DNA of 64,000 bases from Saposhnikovia divaricata. Taxonomy: Eukaryota > Streptophyta > Magnoliopsida > Apiales > Apiaceae. Of this stretch, positions 1 to 13,100 are shown piece after piece (positions within the stretch are counted from its first letter, which is position 1; every line of letters starts with the position of its first letter). A program made the position numbers and the translations under genes. Where the stretch lies: NCBI GenBank assembly GCA_036435485.1, contig CM071599.1, positions 6,288,803 to 6,352,802 on the forward strand, written 5' to 3'. Below the pieces are notes generated by a model. The model had not been told where the DNA came from. It was given only the letters and a program-made list of their open reading frames with translations, and did no database searches.

Positions 1-2198
1 CAATTTTTAACAATATCCCGGTACTAACCCCTTTGAAGATTATCTAAAAACCGAGTTTTGACTATATCAGCTCCGATTCAGTTCCGAATTACGTCAAATA
101 AAATTTCATTGAATTCCAATAACCCATAGAAACAAAATATGTAAAAATATCCCTAAAATGGTCCGACTCAATATTTAACAATATCCTGTGTACTAACCAC
201 TTTGAGGATTATCCGAAAACCAAGTTTCGATAATAACAGCTCCGATTCAGGTTGGAACCGCGTCAAATAAAATTTTGTTGAATTTTAATAACCCATAGGA
301 ACAAAATATGTAAAAATATCCACATAATGGTCCGACTTGATTTTTAACAATATCCCGTGTACTAACCACTTTGAGAATTTTCCGAAAACCGAGTTTCGAT
401 CATATCAGCTCCGATTCGGGTCCGAATTGCGTCATATAAAATTTCATTGAATTCCAATAACCCATAAGAACAAAATATGTAAAAATATCCATAAAATGGT
501 TCGACTCGATTTTTAACAATATCCCGTGTACTAACCCCTTTGAGGATTATTCGAAAACCGAGTTTTGACTATATCAGCTCCGATTCAGGTCCGAATTACG
601 TAAAATAAAATTTCATTGAATTCCAATAACCCATAGGAACAAAATATGTAAAAATATCCCTAAAATGGTCCGACTCGAATTTTAACAATACCCCGTGTAC
701 TAACCACTTTGAGGATTATCCAAAAACCGAGTTTCGGTCATAATAGCTCCGATTCATGTTCGAACCGCGTCAAATAAAACTTTGTTGAATTTCAATAACC
801 CATAGGAACAAAATATGTAAAAATATCCACAAAATGGTCCGACTTGATTTTTAACAATATCCCGTGTACTAACCCCTTTGAGAATTTTTCGAAAACCGAG
901 TTTCGATCATATCAGCTCCGATTCCTGTCCAAACTGCGTCAAATAAAATTTCGTTGAATTCCAATAACCCATAGGAACTAAATATGTAAAAATATCCACC
1001 AAACGGGCCGACTCGATTTTTAACAATAACCCGTATGCTAACACCTTTTTAGGATTATCTGAAAACCGAGTTTCGTTCATATTAGCTCCGATTCGGGTCC
1101 GAATTGCGTCATATAAAATTTCATTGAATTCCAATAACCCATAAGAACAAAATATGTAAAAATATCCATAAAATGGTTCGACTCGATTTTTAACAATATC
1201 CCATGTAATAACCCCTTTGAGGATTATTCGAAAACTGAGTTTTGACTATATCAGCTCCGATTCAGGTCCGAATTACGTAAAATAAAATTTCATTGAATTC
1301 CAATAACCCATAGGAACAAAATATTTAAAAATATCCCTAAAATGGTCCGACTCGATTTTTAACAATATCCCGTGTACTAACCACTTTGAGGATTATCCGA
1401 AAATCGAGTTTCGGTCATAACAGCTCCGATTCAGGTTCGAACCGCGTCAAATAAAACTTTGTTGAATTTCAATAACCCATAGGAACAAAATATGTAAAAA
1501 TATCCACAAAATGGTCCGACTTGATTTTTAACAATATCCCGTGTACTAACCCCTTTGAGAATTTTCCGAAAACCGAGTTTCGGTCATATCAGCTCCGATT
1601 CCGGTCCAAACTGCGTCAAATAAAATTTCATTGAATTCCAATAACCCATAGGAACTAAATATGTAAAAATATCCACCAAATGGGCCGACTCGATTTTTAA
1701 CAATTACCCGTATGCTAACACCTTTTTAGGATTATCTGAAAACCGAGTTTCGTTCATATTAGCTCCGATTCGGGTCCGAATTGCGTCAAATAAAATTTCA
1801 TTGAATTCCAACAACCCATAAGAACAAAATATGTAAAAATATCCATAAAATGGTTCGACTCGATTTTTAACAATATCCCGTGTACTAACCCCTTTGAGGA
1901 TTATTCGAAAACCGAGTTTCAGTCATTTCAGCCCCGATTCAAGTCCAAACGGCACCAAATAAAATTTCACTGAATTCCAATAACCCATTGGAACAAAATA
2001 TGTAAAAATATCCACATAATGGTCCGACTTGAATTTTAACAATATCCCGTGTACTAACCCCTTTGAGAATTTTCCGAAAACCGAGTTTCGATCATATCAG
2101 CTCCGATTCCGGTCCAAACTGCGTCAAATAAAATTTCGTTGAATTCCAATAACCCATAGGAACAAAATATGTAAAAATATCCACAAAATGGTCCGACT
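1..2198. repeat. 13-monomer higher-order repeat, copy 1
   Basis: This 2198-bp unit is followed by a near-identical copy starting at 2199; only scattered single-base differences are visible. Diagnostic monomers recur at exactly this spacing, for example CTCAATATTTAACAATATCC near 166 and 2364, and the GATTCCTGTCC monomer near 920 and 3118. The length fits 13 monomers. The unit boundary is arbitrary because the window starts inside the array. Confidence 0.9.
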
Positions 2199-4396
2199 CA
2201 ATTTTTAACAATATCCCGGTACTAACCCCTTTGAAGATTATCTAAAAACCGAGTTTTGACTATATTAGCTCCGATTCAGTTCCGAATTACGTCAAATAAA
2301 ATTTCATTGAATTCCAATAACCCATAGAAACAAAATATGTAAAAATATCCCTAAAATGGTCCGACTCAATATTTAACAATATCCTGTGTACTAACCACTT
2401 TGAGGATTATCCGAAAACCGAGTTTCGATAATAACAGCTCCGATTCAGGTTGGAACCGCGTCAAATAAAATTTTGTTGAATTTTAATAACCCATAGGAAC
2501 AAAATATGTAAAAATATCCACATAATGGTCCGACTTGATTTTTAACAATATCCCGTGTACTAACCACTTTGAGAATTTTCCGAAAACCGAGTTTCGATCA
2601 TATCAGCTCCGATTCGGGTCCGAATTGCGTCATATAAAATTTCATTGAATTCCAATAACCCATAAGAACAAAATATGTAAAAATATCCATAAAATGGTTC
2701 GACTCGATTTTTAACAATATCCCGTGTACTAACCCCTTTGAGGATTATTCGAAAACCGAGTTTTGACTATATCAGCTCCGATTCAGGTCCGAATTACGTA
2801 AAATAAAATTTCATTGAATTCCAATAACCCATAGGAACAAAATATGTAAAAATATCCCTAAAATGGTCCGACTCGAATTTTAACAATACCCCGTGTACTA
2901 ACCACTTTGAGGATTATCCAAAAACCGAGTTTCGGTCATAATAGCTCCGATTCAGGTTCGAACCGCGTCAAATAAAACTTTGTTGAATTTCAATAACCCA
3001 TAGGAACAAAATATGTAAAAATATCCACAAAATGGTCCGACTTGATTTTTAACAATATCCCGTGTACTAACCCCTTTGAGAATTTTTCGAAAACCGAGTT
3101 TCGATCATATCAGCTCCGATTCCTGTCCAAACTGCGTCAAATAAAATTTTGTTGAATTCCAATAACCCATAGGAACTAAATATGTAAAAATATCCACCAA
3201 ACGGGCCGACTCGATTTTTAACAATAACCCGTATGCTAACACCTTTTTAGGATTATCTGAAAACCGAGTTTCGTTCATATTAGCTCCGATTCGGGTCCGA
3301 ATTGCGTCATATAAAATTTCATTGAATTCCAATAATCCATAAGAACAAAATATGTAAAAATATCCATAAAATGGTTCGACTCGATTTTTAACAATATCCC
3401 ATGTAATAACCCCTTTGAGGATTATTCGAAAACTGAGTTTTGACTATATCAGCTCCGATTCAGGTCCGAATTACGTAAAATAAAATTTCATTGAATTCCA
3501 ATAACCCATAGGAACAAAATATTTAAAAATATCCCTAAAATGGTCCGACTCGATTTTTAACAATATCCCGTGTACTAACCACTTTGAGGATTATCCGAAA
3601 ATCGAGTTTCGGTCATAACAACTCCGATTCAGGTTCGAACCGCGTCAAATAAAACTTTGTTGAATTTCAATAACCCATAGGAACAAAATATGTAAAAATA
3701 TCCACAAAATGGTCCGACTTGATTTTTAACAATATCCCGTGTACTAACCCCTTTGAGAATTTTCCGAAAACCGAGTTTCGGTCATATCAGCTCCGATTCC
3801 GGTCCAAACTGCGTCAAATAAAATTTCGTTGAATTCCAATAACCCATAGGAACTAAATATGTAAAAATATCCACCAAATGGGCCGACTCGATTTTTAACA
3901 ATTACCCGTATGCTAACACCTTTTTAGGATTATCTGAAAACCGAGTTTCGTTCATATTAGCTCCGATTCGGGTCCGAATTGCGTCAAATAAAATTTCATT
4001 GAATTCCAACAACCCATAAGAACAAAATATGTAAAAATATCCATAAAATGGTTCGACTCGATTTTTAACAATATCCCGTGTACTAACCCCTTTGAGGATT
4101 ATTCGAAAACCGAGTTTCAGTCATTTCAGCCCCGATTCAAGTCCGAACGGCACCAAATAAAATTTCACTGAATTCCAATAACCCATTGGAACAAAATATG
4201 TAAAAATATCCACATAATGGTCCGACTTGATTTTTAACAATATCCCGTGTACTAACCCCTTTGAGAATTTTCCGAAAACCGAGTTTCGATCATATCAGCT
4301 CCGATTCCGGTCCAAACTGCGTCAAATAAAATTTCGTTGAATTCCAATAACCCATAGGAACAAAATATGTAAAAATATCCACAAAATGGTCCGACT
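2199..4396. repeat. 13-monomer higher-order repeat, copy 2
   Basis: Second copy of the 2198-bp unit, collinear with 1-2198 and without length change. Differences are isolated substitutions, for example CATGTTCG near 737 against CAGGTTCG here. High identity over 13 internally diverged monomers shows recent duplication of the whole block rather than monomer by monomer. Confidence 0.9.
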
Positions 4397-7300
4397 CAAT
4401 TTTTAACAATATCCCGGTACTAACCCCTTTGAAGATTATCTAAAAACCGAGTTTTGACTATATCAGCTCCGATTCAGTTCCGAATTACGTCAAATAAAAT
4501 TTCATTGAATTCCAATAACCCATAGAAACAAAATATGTAAAAATATCCCTAAAATGGTCCGACTCAATATTTAACAATATCCTGTGTACTAACCACTTTG
4601 AGGATTATCCGAAAACCGAGTTTCGATAATAACAGCTCCGATTCAGGTTGGAACCGCGTCAAATAAAATTTTGTTGAATTTTAATAACCCATAGGAACAA
4701 AATATGTAAAAATATCCACAAAATGGTCCGACTTGATTTTTAACAATATCCCGTGTACTAACCCCTTTGAGAATTTTCCGAAAACCGAGTTTCGATCATA
4801 TCAGCTCCGATTCCGGTCCGAACTTCGTCAAATAAAATTTCGTTGAATTCCAATAACCCATAGGAACTAAATATGTAAAAATATCCACCAAATGGGCCGA
4901 CTCGATTTTTAACAATAACCCGTATGCTAACACCTTTTTAGGATTATCTGAAAACCGAGTTTCGTTCATATTAGCTCTGATTCGGGTCCGAATTGCGTCA
5001 AATAAAATTTCAATGAATTCTAATAACCCATAAGAACAAAATATGTAAAAATTTACAAAAAATGGCTCGACTCAATTTTTAACAATATCCCGTGTACTAA
5101 CCCCATTGAGGATTATTCGAAAACCGAGTTTCTGTCATTTCAGCCCCGATTCAGGTCCGAACGGCACCAAATAAAATTTCACTGAATTCCAATAACCCAT
5201 AGGAACAAAATATGTTAAAATATCCACATAATGGTCCGACTTGATTTTTAACAATATCCCGTGTACTAACCCCTTTGAGAATTTCCCAAAAACCGAGTTT
5301 CGATCATATAAGCTCCGATTCTGGTCCAAACTGCGTCAAATAAAATTTCGTTGAATTCCAATAACCCATAGGAACAAAATATGTGAAAATATCCACAAAA
5401 TGGTCCGACTCAATTTTTAACAATATCCCGTGTACTAACCACTTTGAGGATTATCCGAAAACCGAGTTTCGATCATAACAGCTCCGATTCAGGTTCGAAC
5501 CGCGTCAAATAAAATTTTGTTGAATTTTAATAACCCATAGGAACAAAATATGTAAAAATATCCACAAAATGGTCCGAATTGATTTTTAACAATATCCCGT
5601 GTACTAACCCCTTTGAGAATTTTCCGAAAACCGAGTTTCGATCATATCAGCTCCGATTCCGGTCCGAACTTCGTCAAATAAAATTTCGTTGAATTCCAAT
5701 AACCCATAGGAACTAAATATGTAAAAATATCCACCAAATGGGCCGACTCGATTTTTAACAATAACCCATATGCTAACACCTTTTTAGGATTATCTGAAAA
5801 CCGAGTTTCGTTCATATTAGCTCCGATTCGGGTCCGAATTGCGTCATATAAAATTTCATTGAATTCCAATAACCCATAAGAAGAAAATATGTAAAAATAT
5901 CAATGAAATGGTTCGACTCGATTTTTAACAATATCCCGTGTACTAACCCCTTTGAGGATTATTCGAAAACCGAGTTTTGACTATATCAGCTCCGATTCAG
6001 GTCCGAATTACGTAAAATAAAATTTCATTGAATTCCAATAACCCATAGGAACAAAATATGTAAAAATATCCCTAAGATGGTCCGACTCGATTTTTAACAA
6101 TATCCCGTGTACTAACCACTTTGAGGATTATCCGAAAACCGAGTTTCGGTCATAACAGCTCCGATTCAGGTTCGAACCGCGTCAAATAAAACTTTGTTGA
6201 ATTTCAATAACCCATAGGAACAAAATATGTAAAAATATCCACAAAATGGTCCGACTTGATTTTTAACAATATCCCGTGTACTAACCCTTTTGAGAATTTT
6301 CCGAAAACCGATTTTCGATCATATCAGCTCCGATTTCGGTCTGAACTTCGTCAAATAAAATTTCGTTGAATTCCAATAACCCATAGGAAGTAAATATGTA
6401 AAAATATCCACCAAATGGGCCGACTCGATTTTTAACAATAACCCGTATGCTAACACCTTTTTAGGATTATCTGAAAACCGAGTTTCGTTCATATTAGCTC
6501 CGATTCGGGTCCGAATTGCGTCAAATAAAATTTCAATGAATTCTAATAACCCATAAGAACAAAATATGTAAAAATTTCCAAAAAATGGTTCGACTCAATT
6601 TTTAACAATATCCCGTGTACTAACCCCATTGAGGATTATTCGAAAACCGAGTTTCAGTCATTTCAGCCCCGATTCAGGTCCGAACGGCACCAAATAAAAT
6701 TTCACTGAATTCCAATAACCCATAGGAACAAAATATGTTAAAATATCCACATAATGGTCCGACTTGATTTTTAACAATATCCCGTGTACTAACCCCTTTG
6801 AGAATTTTCCAAAAACCGAGTTTCGATCATATAAGCTCCGATTCTGGTCCAAACTGCGTCAAATAAAATTTCGTTGAATTCCAATAACCCATAGGAACAA
6901 AATATGTGAAAATATCCACAAAATGGTCCGACTCAATTTTTAACAATATCCCGTGTACTAACCCCTTTGAGGATTATTCGAAAACCGAGTTTTGACTATA
7001 TCAGCTCCGATTCAGGTCCGAATTACGTCAAATAAAATTTCACTAAATTCCAATAACCCATAGGAACAAAATATGTAAAAATATCCCTAAAATGGTCCGA
7101 TTCGATTTTTAACAATATCCCGTGTACTAACCACTTTGAGGATTATCCGAAAACCGAGTTTCGATCAAAACAGCTCCGATTCAGGTTCGAACCGCGTCAA
7201 ATAAAATTTTGTTGAATTTCAATAACCCATAGGAACAAAACATGTAAAAATATCCACAAAATGGTCCGACTTGATTTTTAACAATATCCCGTGTACTAAC

Positions 7301-10136
7301 CCCTTTGAGAATTTCCCGAAAACCGAGTTTCGGTCATATCAGCTCTGATTCCGGTCTGAACTTCGTCAAATAAAATTTCGTTGAATTCCAATAACCCATA
7401 GGAACTAAATATGTAAAAATATCCACCAAATGGGCCGACTCGATTTTTAACAATAACCCGTATGCTAACACCTTTTTAGGATTATCTGAAAACCGAGTTT
7501 CGTTCATATTAGCTCCGATTCGGGTCCGAATTACGTAAAATAAAATTTCATTGAATTCCAATAACTCATAGGAACAAAATATTTAAAAATATCCCTAAAA
7601 TGGTCCGACTCGATTTTTAACAATATCCCGTGTACTAACCACTTTGAGGTTTATCCGAAAATCGAGTTTCGGTCGTAACAGCCCCGATTCAGGTCCGAAC
7701 GGCACCAAATAAAATTTCACTGAATTCCAATAACCCATAGGAACAAAATATGTAAAAATATCCACATAATGGTCCGACTTGATTTTTAACAATATCCCGT
7801 GTACTAACCCCTTTGAGAATTTTCCAAAAATCGAGTTTCGGTCATATCAGCTCCGATTCCGGTCTGAACTTCGTCAAATAAAATTTCGTTGAATTCCAAT
7901 AACCTATAGGAACTAAATATGTAAAAATATCCACCAAATGGGCCGACTCGATTTTTAACAATAACCCGTATGCTAACACCTTTTTAGGATTATCTGAAAA
8001 CCGAGTTTCGTTCATATTAGCTCCGATTCAGGTCCGAATTACGTCAAATAATATTTCATTGAATTCCAATAACCCATAGGAACAAAATATTTAAAAATAT
8101 CCCAAAAATGGTCCGACTCGATTTTTAACAATATCCCGTGTACTAACCACTTTGAGGATTATCCGAAAATCGAGTTTCGGTCATAAGAGCCCCGATTCAG
8201 GTCCGAACGGCACCAAATAAAATTTCACTGAATTCCAATAACCCATAGGAACAAAATATGTAAAAATATCCACATAATGGTCCGACTTGATTTTTAACAA
8301 TATCCCGTGTACTAACCACTTTGATAATTTTCCGAAAACCGAGTTTCGATCATATCAGCTCTGATTCGGGTCCGAATTGCGTCATAAAATTTCATTGAAT
8401 TCCAATAACCCATAAGAACAAAATATGTAAAAATATCCATAAAATGGTTCGACTCGATTTTTAACAATATCCCGTGTACTAACCCCTTTGAGGATTATTC
8501 GAAAACCGAGTTTTGACTATATCAGCTCCGATTCAGGTCCGAATTACGTAAAATAAAATTTCATTGAATTCCAATAACCCATAGGAACAAAATATGTAAA
8601 AATATCCCTAAAATGGTCCGACTCGAATTTTAACAATACCCCCACTTTGAGGATTATCCAAAAACCGAGTTTGGGTCATAATAGCTCCGATTCAGGTTCG
8701 AACCGCGTCAAATAAAACTTTGTTGAATTTCAATAACCCATAGGAACAAAATATGTAAAAATATCCACAAAATGGTCCGACTTGATTTTTAACAATATCC
8801 CGTGTACTAACCCCTTTGAGAATTTTTCGAAAACCGAGTTTCGATCATATCAGCTCCGATTCCTGTCCAAACTGCGTCAAATAAAATTTCGTTGAATTCC
8901 AATAACCCATAGGAACTAAATATGTAAAAATATCCACCAAACGGGCCGACTCAATTTTTAACAATAACCCGTATGCTAACACCTTTTTAGGATTATCTGA
9001 AAACCGAGTTTCGTTCATATTAGCTCCGATTCGGGTCCGAATTGCGTCATATAAAATTTCATTGAATTCCAATAACCCATAAGAACATAATATGTAAAAA
9101 TATCCATAAAATGGTTCGACTCGATTTTTAACAATATCCCATGTAATAACCCCTTTGAGGATTATTCGAAAACTGAGTTTTGACTATATCAGCTCCGATT
9201 CAGGTCCGAATTACGTAAAATAAAATTTCATTGAATTCCAATAACCCATAGGAACAAAATATTTAAAAATATCCCTAAAATGGTCCGACTCAATTTTTAA
9301 CAATATCCCGTGTACTAACCACTTTGAGGATTATCCGAAAATCGAGTTTTGGTCATAACAGCTCCGATTCAGGTTCGAACCGCGTCAAATAAAACTTTGT
9401 TGAATTTCAATAACCCATAGGAACAAAATATGTAAAAATATCCACAAAATGGTCCGACTTGATTTTTAACAATATCCCGTGTACTAACCCCTTTGAGAAT
9501 TTTCCGAAAACCGAGTTTCGGTCATATCAGCTCCGATTCCGGACCAAACTGCGTCAAATAAAATTTCGTTGAATTCCAATAACCCATAGGAACTAAATAT
9601 GTAAAAATATCCACCAAATGGGCCGACTCGATTTTTAACAATTACCCGTATGCTAACACCTTTTTAGGATTATCTGAAAACCGAGTTTCGTTCATATTAG
9701 CTCCGATTCGGGTCCGAATTGCGTCAAATAAAATTTCATTGAATTCCAACAACCCATAAGAACAAAATATGTAAAAATATCCATAAAATGGTTCGACTCG
9801 ATTTTTAACAATATCCCGTGTACTAACCCCTTTGAGGATTATTCAAAAACCGAGTTTCAGTCATTTCAGCCCCGATTCAAGTCCGAACGGCACCAAATAA
9901 AATTTCACTGAATTCCAATAACCCATTGGAACAAAATATGTAAAAATATCCACATAATGGTCCGACTTGATTTTTAACAATATCCCGTGTACTAACCCCT
10001 TTGAGAATTTTCCGAAAACCGAGTTTCGATCATATCAGCTCCGATTCCGGTCCAAACTGCGTCAAATAAAATTTCGTTGAATTCCAATAACCCATAGGAA
10101 CAAAATATGTAAAAATATCCACAAAATGGTCCGACT
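4397..10136. repeat. 13-monomer higher-order repeat, copy 3, interrupted by about 21 monomers
   Basis: The unit restarts at 4397 and follows copies 1 and 2 to about 4697-4720. It then changes to other monomer subtypes and resumes in the correct phase at about 8251, continuing to 10136. A fourth start follows at 10137 and again leaves the pattern near 10440. The resumed part carries a 2-bp deletion near 8386 and a 10-bp deletion near 8640 relative to copy 1; these explain the shift in offset from 7950 to 7938. Confidence 0.8.
4700..8250. repeat. Block of about 21 monomers lying in phase inside a 13-mer HOR copy
   Basis: The block is about 3554 bp, or 21 monomers. It contains GAACGGCACC-type monomers (near 5158, 6682, 7698 and 8210) and a variant with ATCAATGAAATGG near 5900 that is otherwise seen only at 29-37 kb. 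Its right two thirds match 36.6-39.4 kb. The edges fall somewhere in the shared AATAACCCATAGGAACAAAA stretch, so exact breakpoints cannot be set. Confidence 0.75.
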
Positions 10137-13100
10137 CAATTTTTAACAATATCCCGGTACTAACCCCTTTGAAGATTATCTAAAAACCGAGTTTTGACTA
10201 TATCAGCTCCGATTCAGTTCCGAATTACGTCAAATAAAATTTCATTGAATTCCAATAACCCATAGAAACAAAATATGTAAAAATATCCCTAAAATGGTCC
10301 GACTCAATATTTAACAATATCCTGTGTACTAACCACTTTGAGGATTATCCGAAAACCGAGTTTCGATAATAACAGCTCCGATTCAGGTTGGAACCGCGTC
10401 AAATAAAATTTTGTTGAATTTTAATAACCCATAGGAACAAAATATGTAAAAATATCCACAAAATGGTCCGACTTGATTTTTAACAATATCCCGTGTACTA
10501 ACCCCTTTGAGAATTTACCGAAAACCGAGTTTCGATCATATCAGCTCCGATTCCGGTCCGAACTTCGTCAAATAAAATTTCGTTGAATTCCAATAACCCA
10601 TAGGAACTAAATATGTAAAAATATCCACCAAATGGGCCGACTCGATTTTTAACAATAACCCGTATGCTAACACCTTTTTAGGATTATCTGAAAACCGAGT
10701 TTCGTTCATATTAGCTCCGATTCGGGTCCGAATTGCGTCAAATAAAATTTCATTGAATTCCAACAACCCATAAGAACAAAATATGTAAAAATATCCATAA
10801 AATGGTTCGACTCGATTTTTAACAATATCCCGTGTACTAACCCCTTTGAGGATTATTCGAAAACCGAGTTTCAGTCATTTCAGCCCCGATTCAAGTCCGA
10901 ACGGCACCAAATAAAATTTCACTGAATTCCAATAACCCATTGGAACAAAATATGTAAAAATATCCACATAATGGTCCGACTTGATTTTTAACAATATCCC
11001 GTGTACTAACCCCTTTGAGAATTTTCCGAAAACCGAGTTTCGATCATATCAGCTCCGATTCCGGTCCAAACTGCGTCAAATAAAATTTCGTTGAATTCCA
11101 ATAACCCATAGGAACAAAATATGTAAAAATATCCACAAAATGGTCCGACTCAATTTCTAACAATATCCCGGTACTAACCCCTTTGAAGATTATCCAAAAA
11201 CCGAGTTTTGACTATATCAGCTCCGATTCAGTTCTGAATTACGTCAAATAAAATTTCATTGAATTCCAATAACCCATAGGAACAAAATATGTAAAAATAT
11301 CCCTAAAATGGACCGACTCGATTTTTAACAATATCCCGTGTACTAACCACTTTGAGGATTATCCGAAAACCGAGTTTCGATCATAACAGCTCCGATTCAG
11401 GTTCGAACCGCGTCAAATAAAATTTTGTTGAATTTTAATAACCCATAGGAACAAAATAGGTAAAAATATCCACAAAATGGTCCGACTTGATTTTTAACAA
11501 TATCCCGTGTACTAACCCCTTTGAGAATTTTCCGAATACCGAGTTTCGATCATATCATCTCCGATTCCTGTCCAAACTGCGTCAAATAAAATTTCGTTGA
11601 ATTCCAATAACCCATAGGAACTAAATATGTAAAAATATCCACCAAATGGGCCGACTCGATTTTTAACAATAACCCGTATGCTAACACCTTTTTAGGATTA
11701 TCTGAAAACCGAGTTTCGTTCATATTAGCTCCGATTCGGGTCCGAATTGCGTCATATAAAATTTCATTGAATTCCAATAACCCATAAGAACAAAATATGT
11801 AAAAATATCCATAAAATGGTTCGACTCGATTTTTAACAATATCCCGTGTACTAACCCCTTTGAGGATTATTCGAAAACCGAGTTTTGACTATATCAGCTC
11901 CGATTCAGGTCCGAATTACGTAAAATAAAATTTCATTGAATTCCAATAACCCATAGGAACAAAATATGTAAAAATATCCACCAAATGGTCCGACTCGATT
12001 TTTAACAATATCCCGGTACTAACCCCTTTGAAGATTATCTAAAAACCGAGTTTTGACTATATCAGCTCCGATTCAGTTCCGAATTACGTCAAATAAAATT
12101 TCATTGAATTCCAATAACCCATAGGAACAAAATATGTAAAAATATCCCTAAAATGGTCCGACTCTATTTTTAACAATATCCTGTGTACTAACCGCTTTGA
12201 GGATTATCCAAAAACCGAGTTTCGATAATAACAGCTCCGATTCAGGTTGGAACCGCGTCAAATAAAATTTTGTTGAATTTTAATAACCCATAGGAACAAA
12301 ATATGTAAAAATATCCACAAAATGGTCCCACTTGATTTTTAACAATATCCCGTGTACTAACCCCTTTGAGAATTTTCCGAAAACCCAGTTTCGATCATAT
12401 CAGCTCCGATTTCGGTCCGAACTTCGTCAAATAAAATTTCGTTGAATTCCAATAACCCATAGGAACTAAATATGTAAAAATATCCACCAAATGGGCCGAC
12501 TCGATTTTTAACAATAACCAGTATGCTAACACCTTTTTAGGATTATCTGAAAACCGAGTTTCGTTCATATTAGCTCCGATTCGGGTCCGAATTGCGTCAA
12601 ATAAAATTTCATTGAATTCCAAAAACCCATAAGAACAAAATATGTAAAAATATCCATAAAATAGTTCGACTCGATTTTTAACAATATCCCGTGTACTAAC
12701 CCCTTTGAGGATTATTCGAAAACCGAGTTTCAGTCATTTCAGCCCCGATTCAGGTCCGAACGGCACCAAATAAAATTTCACTAAATTCCAATAACCCATA
12801 GGAACAAAATATGTAAAAATATCCACATAATGGTCCGACTTGATTTTTAACAATATCCCGTGTACTAACCCCTTTGAGAATTTTCCGAAAACCGAGTTTC
12901 GATCATATCAGCTCCGATTCCGGTCCAAACTGCGTCAAATAAAATTTCGTTGAATTCCAATAACCCATAGGAACAAAATATGTAAAAATATCCACAAAAT
13001 GGTCCGACTCAATTTTTAACAATATCCCGGTACTAACCCCTTTGAAGATTATCCAAAAACCGAGTTTTGACTATATCAGCTCCGATTCAGTTCTGAATTA

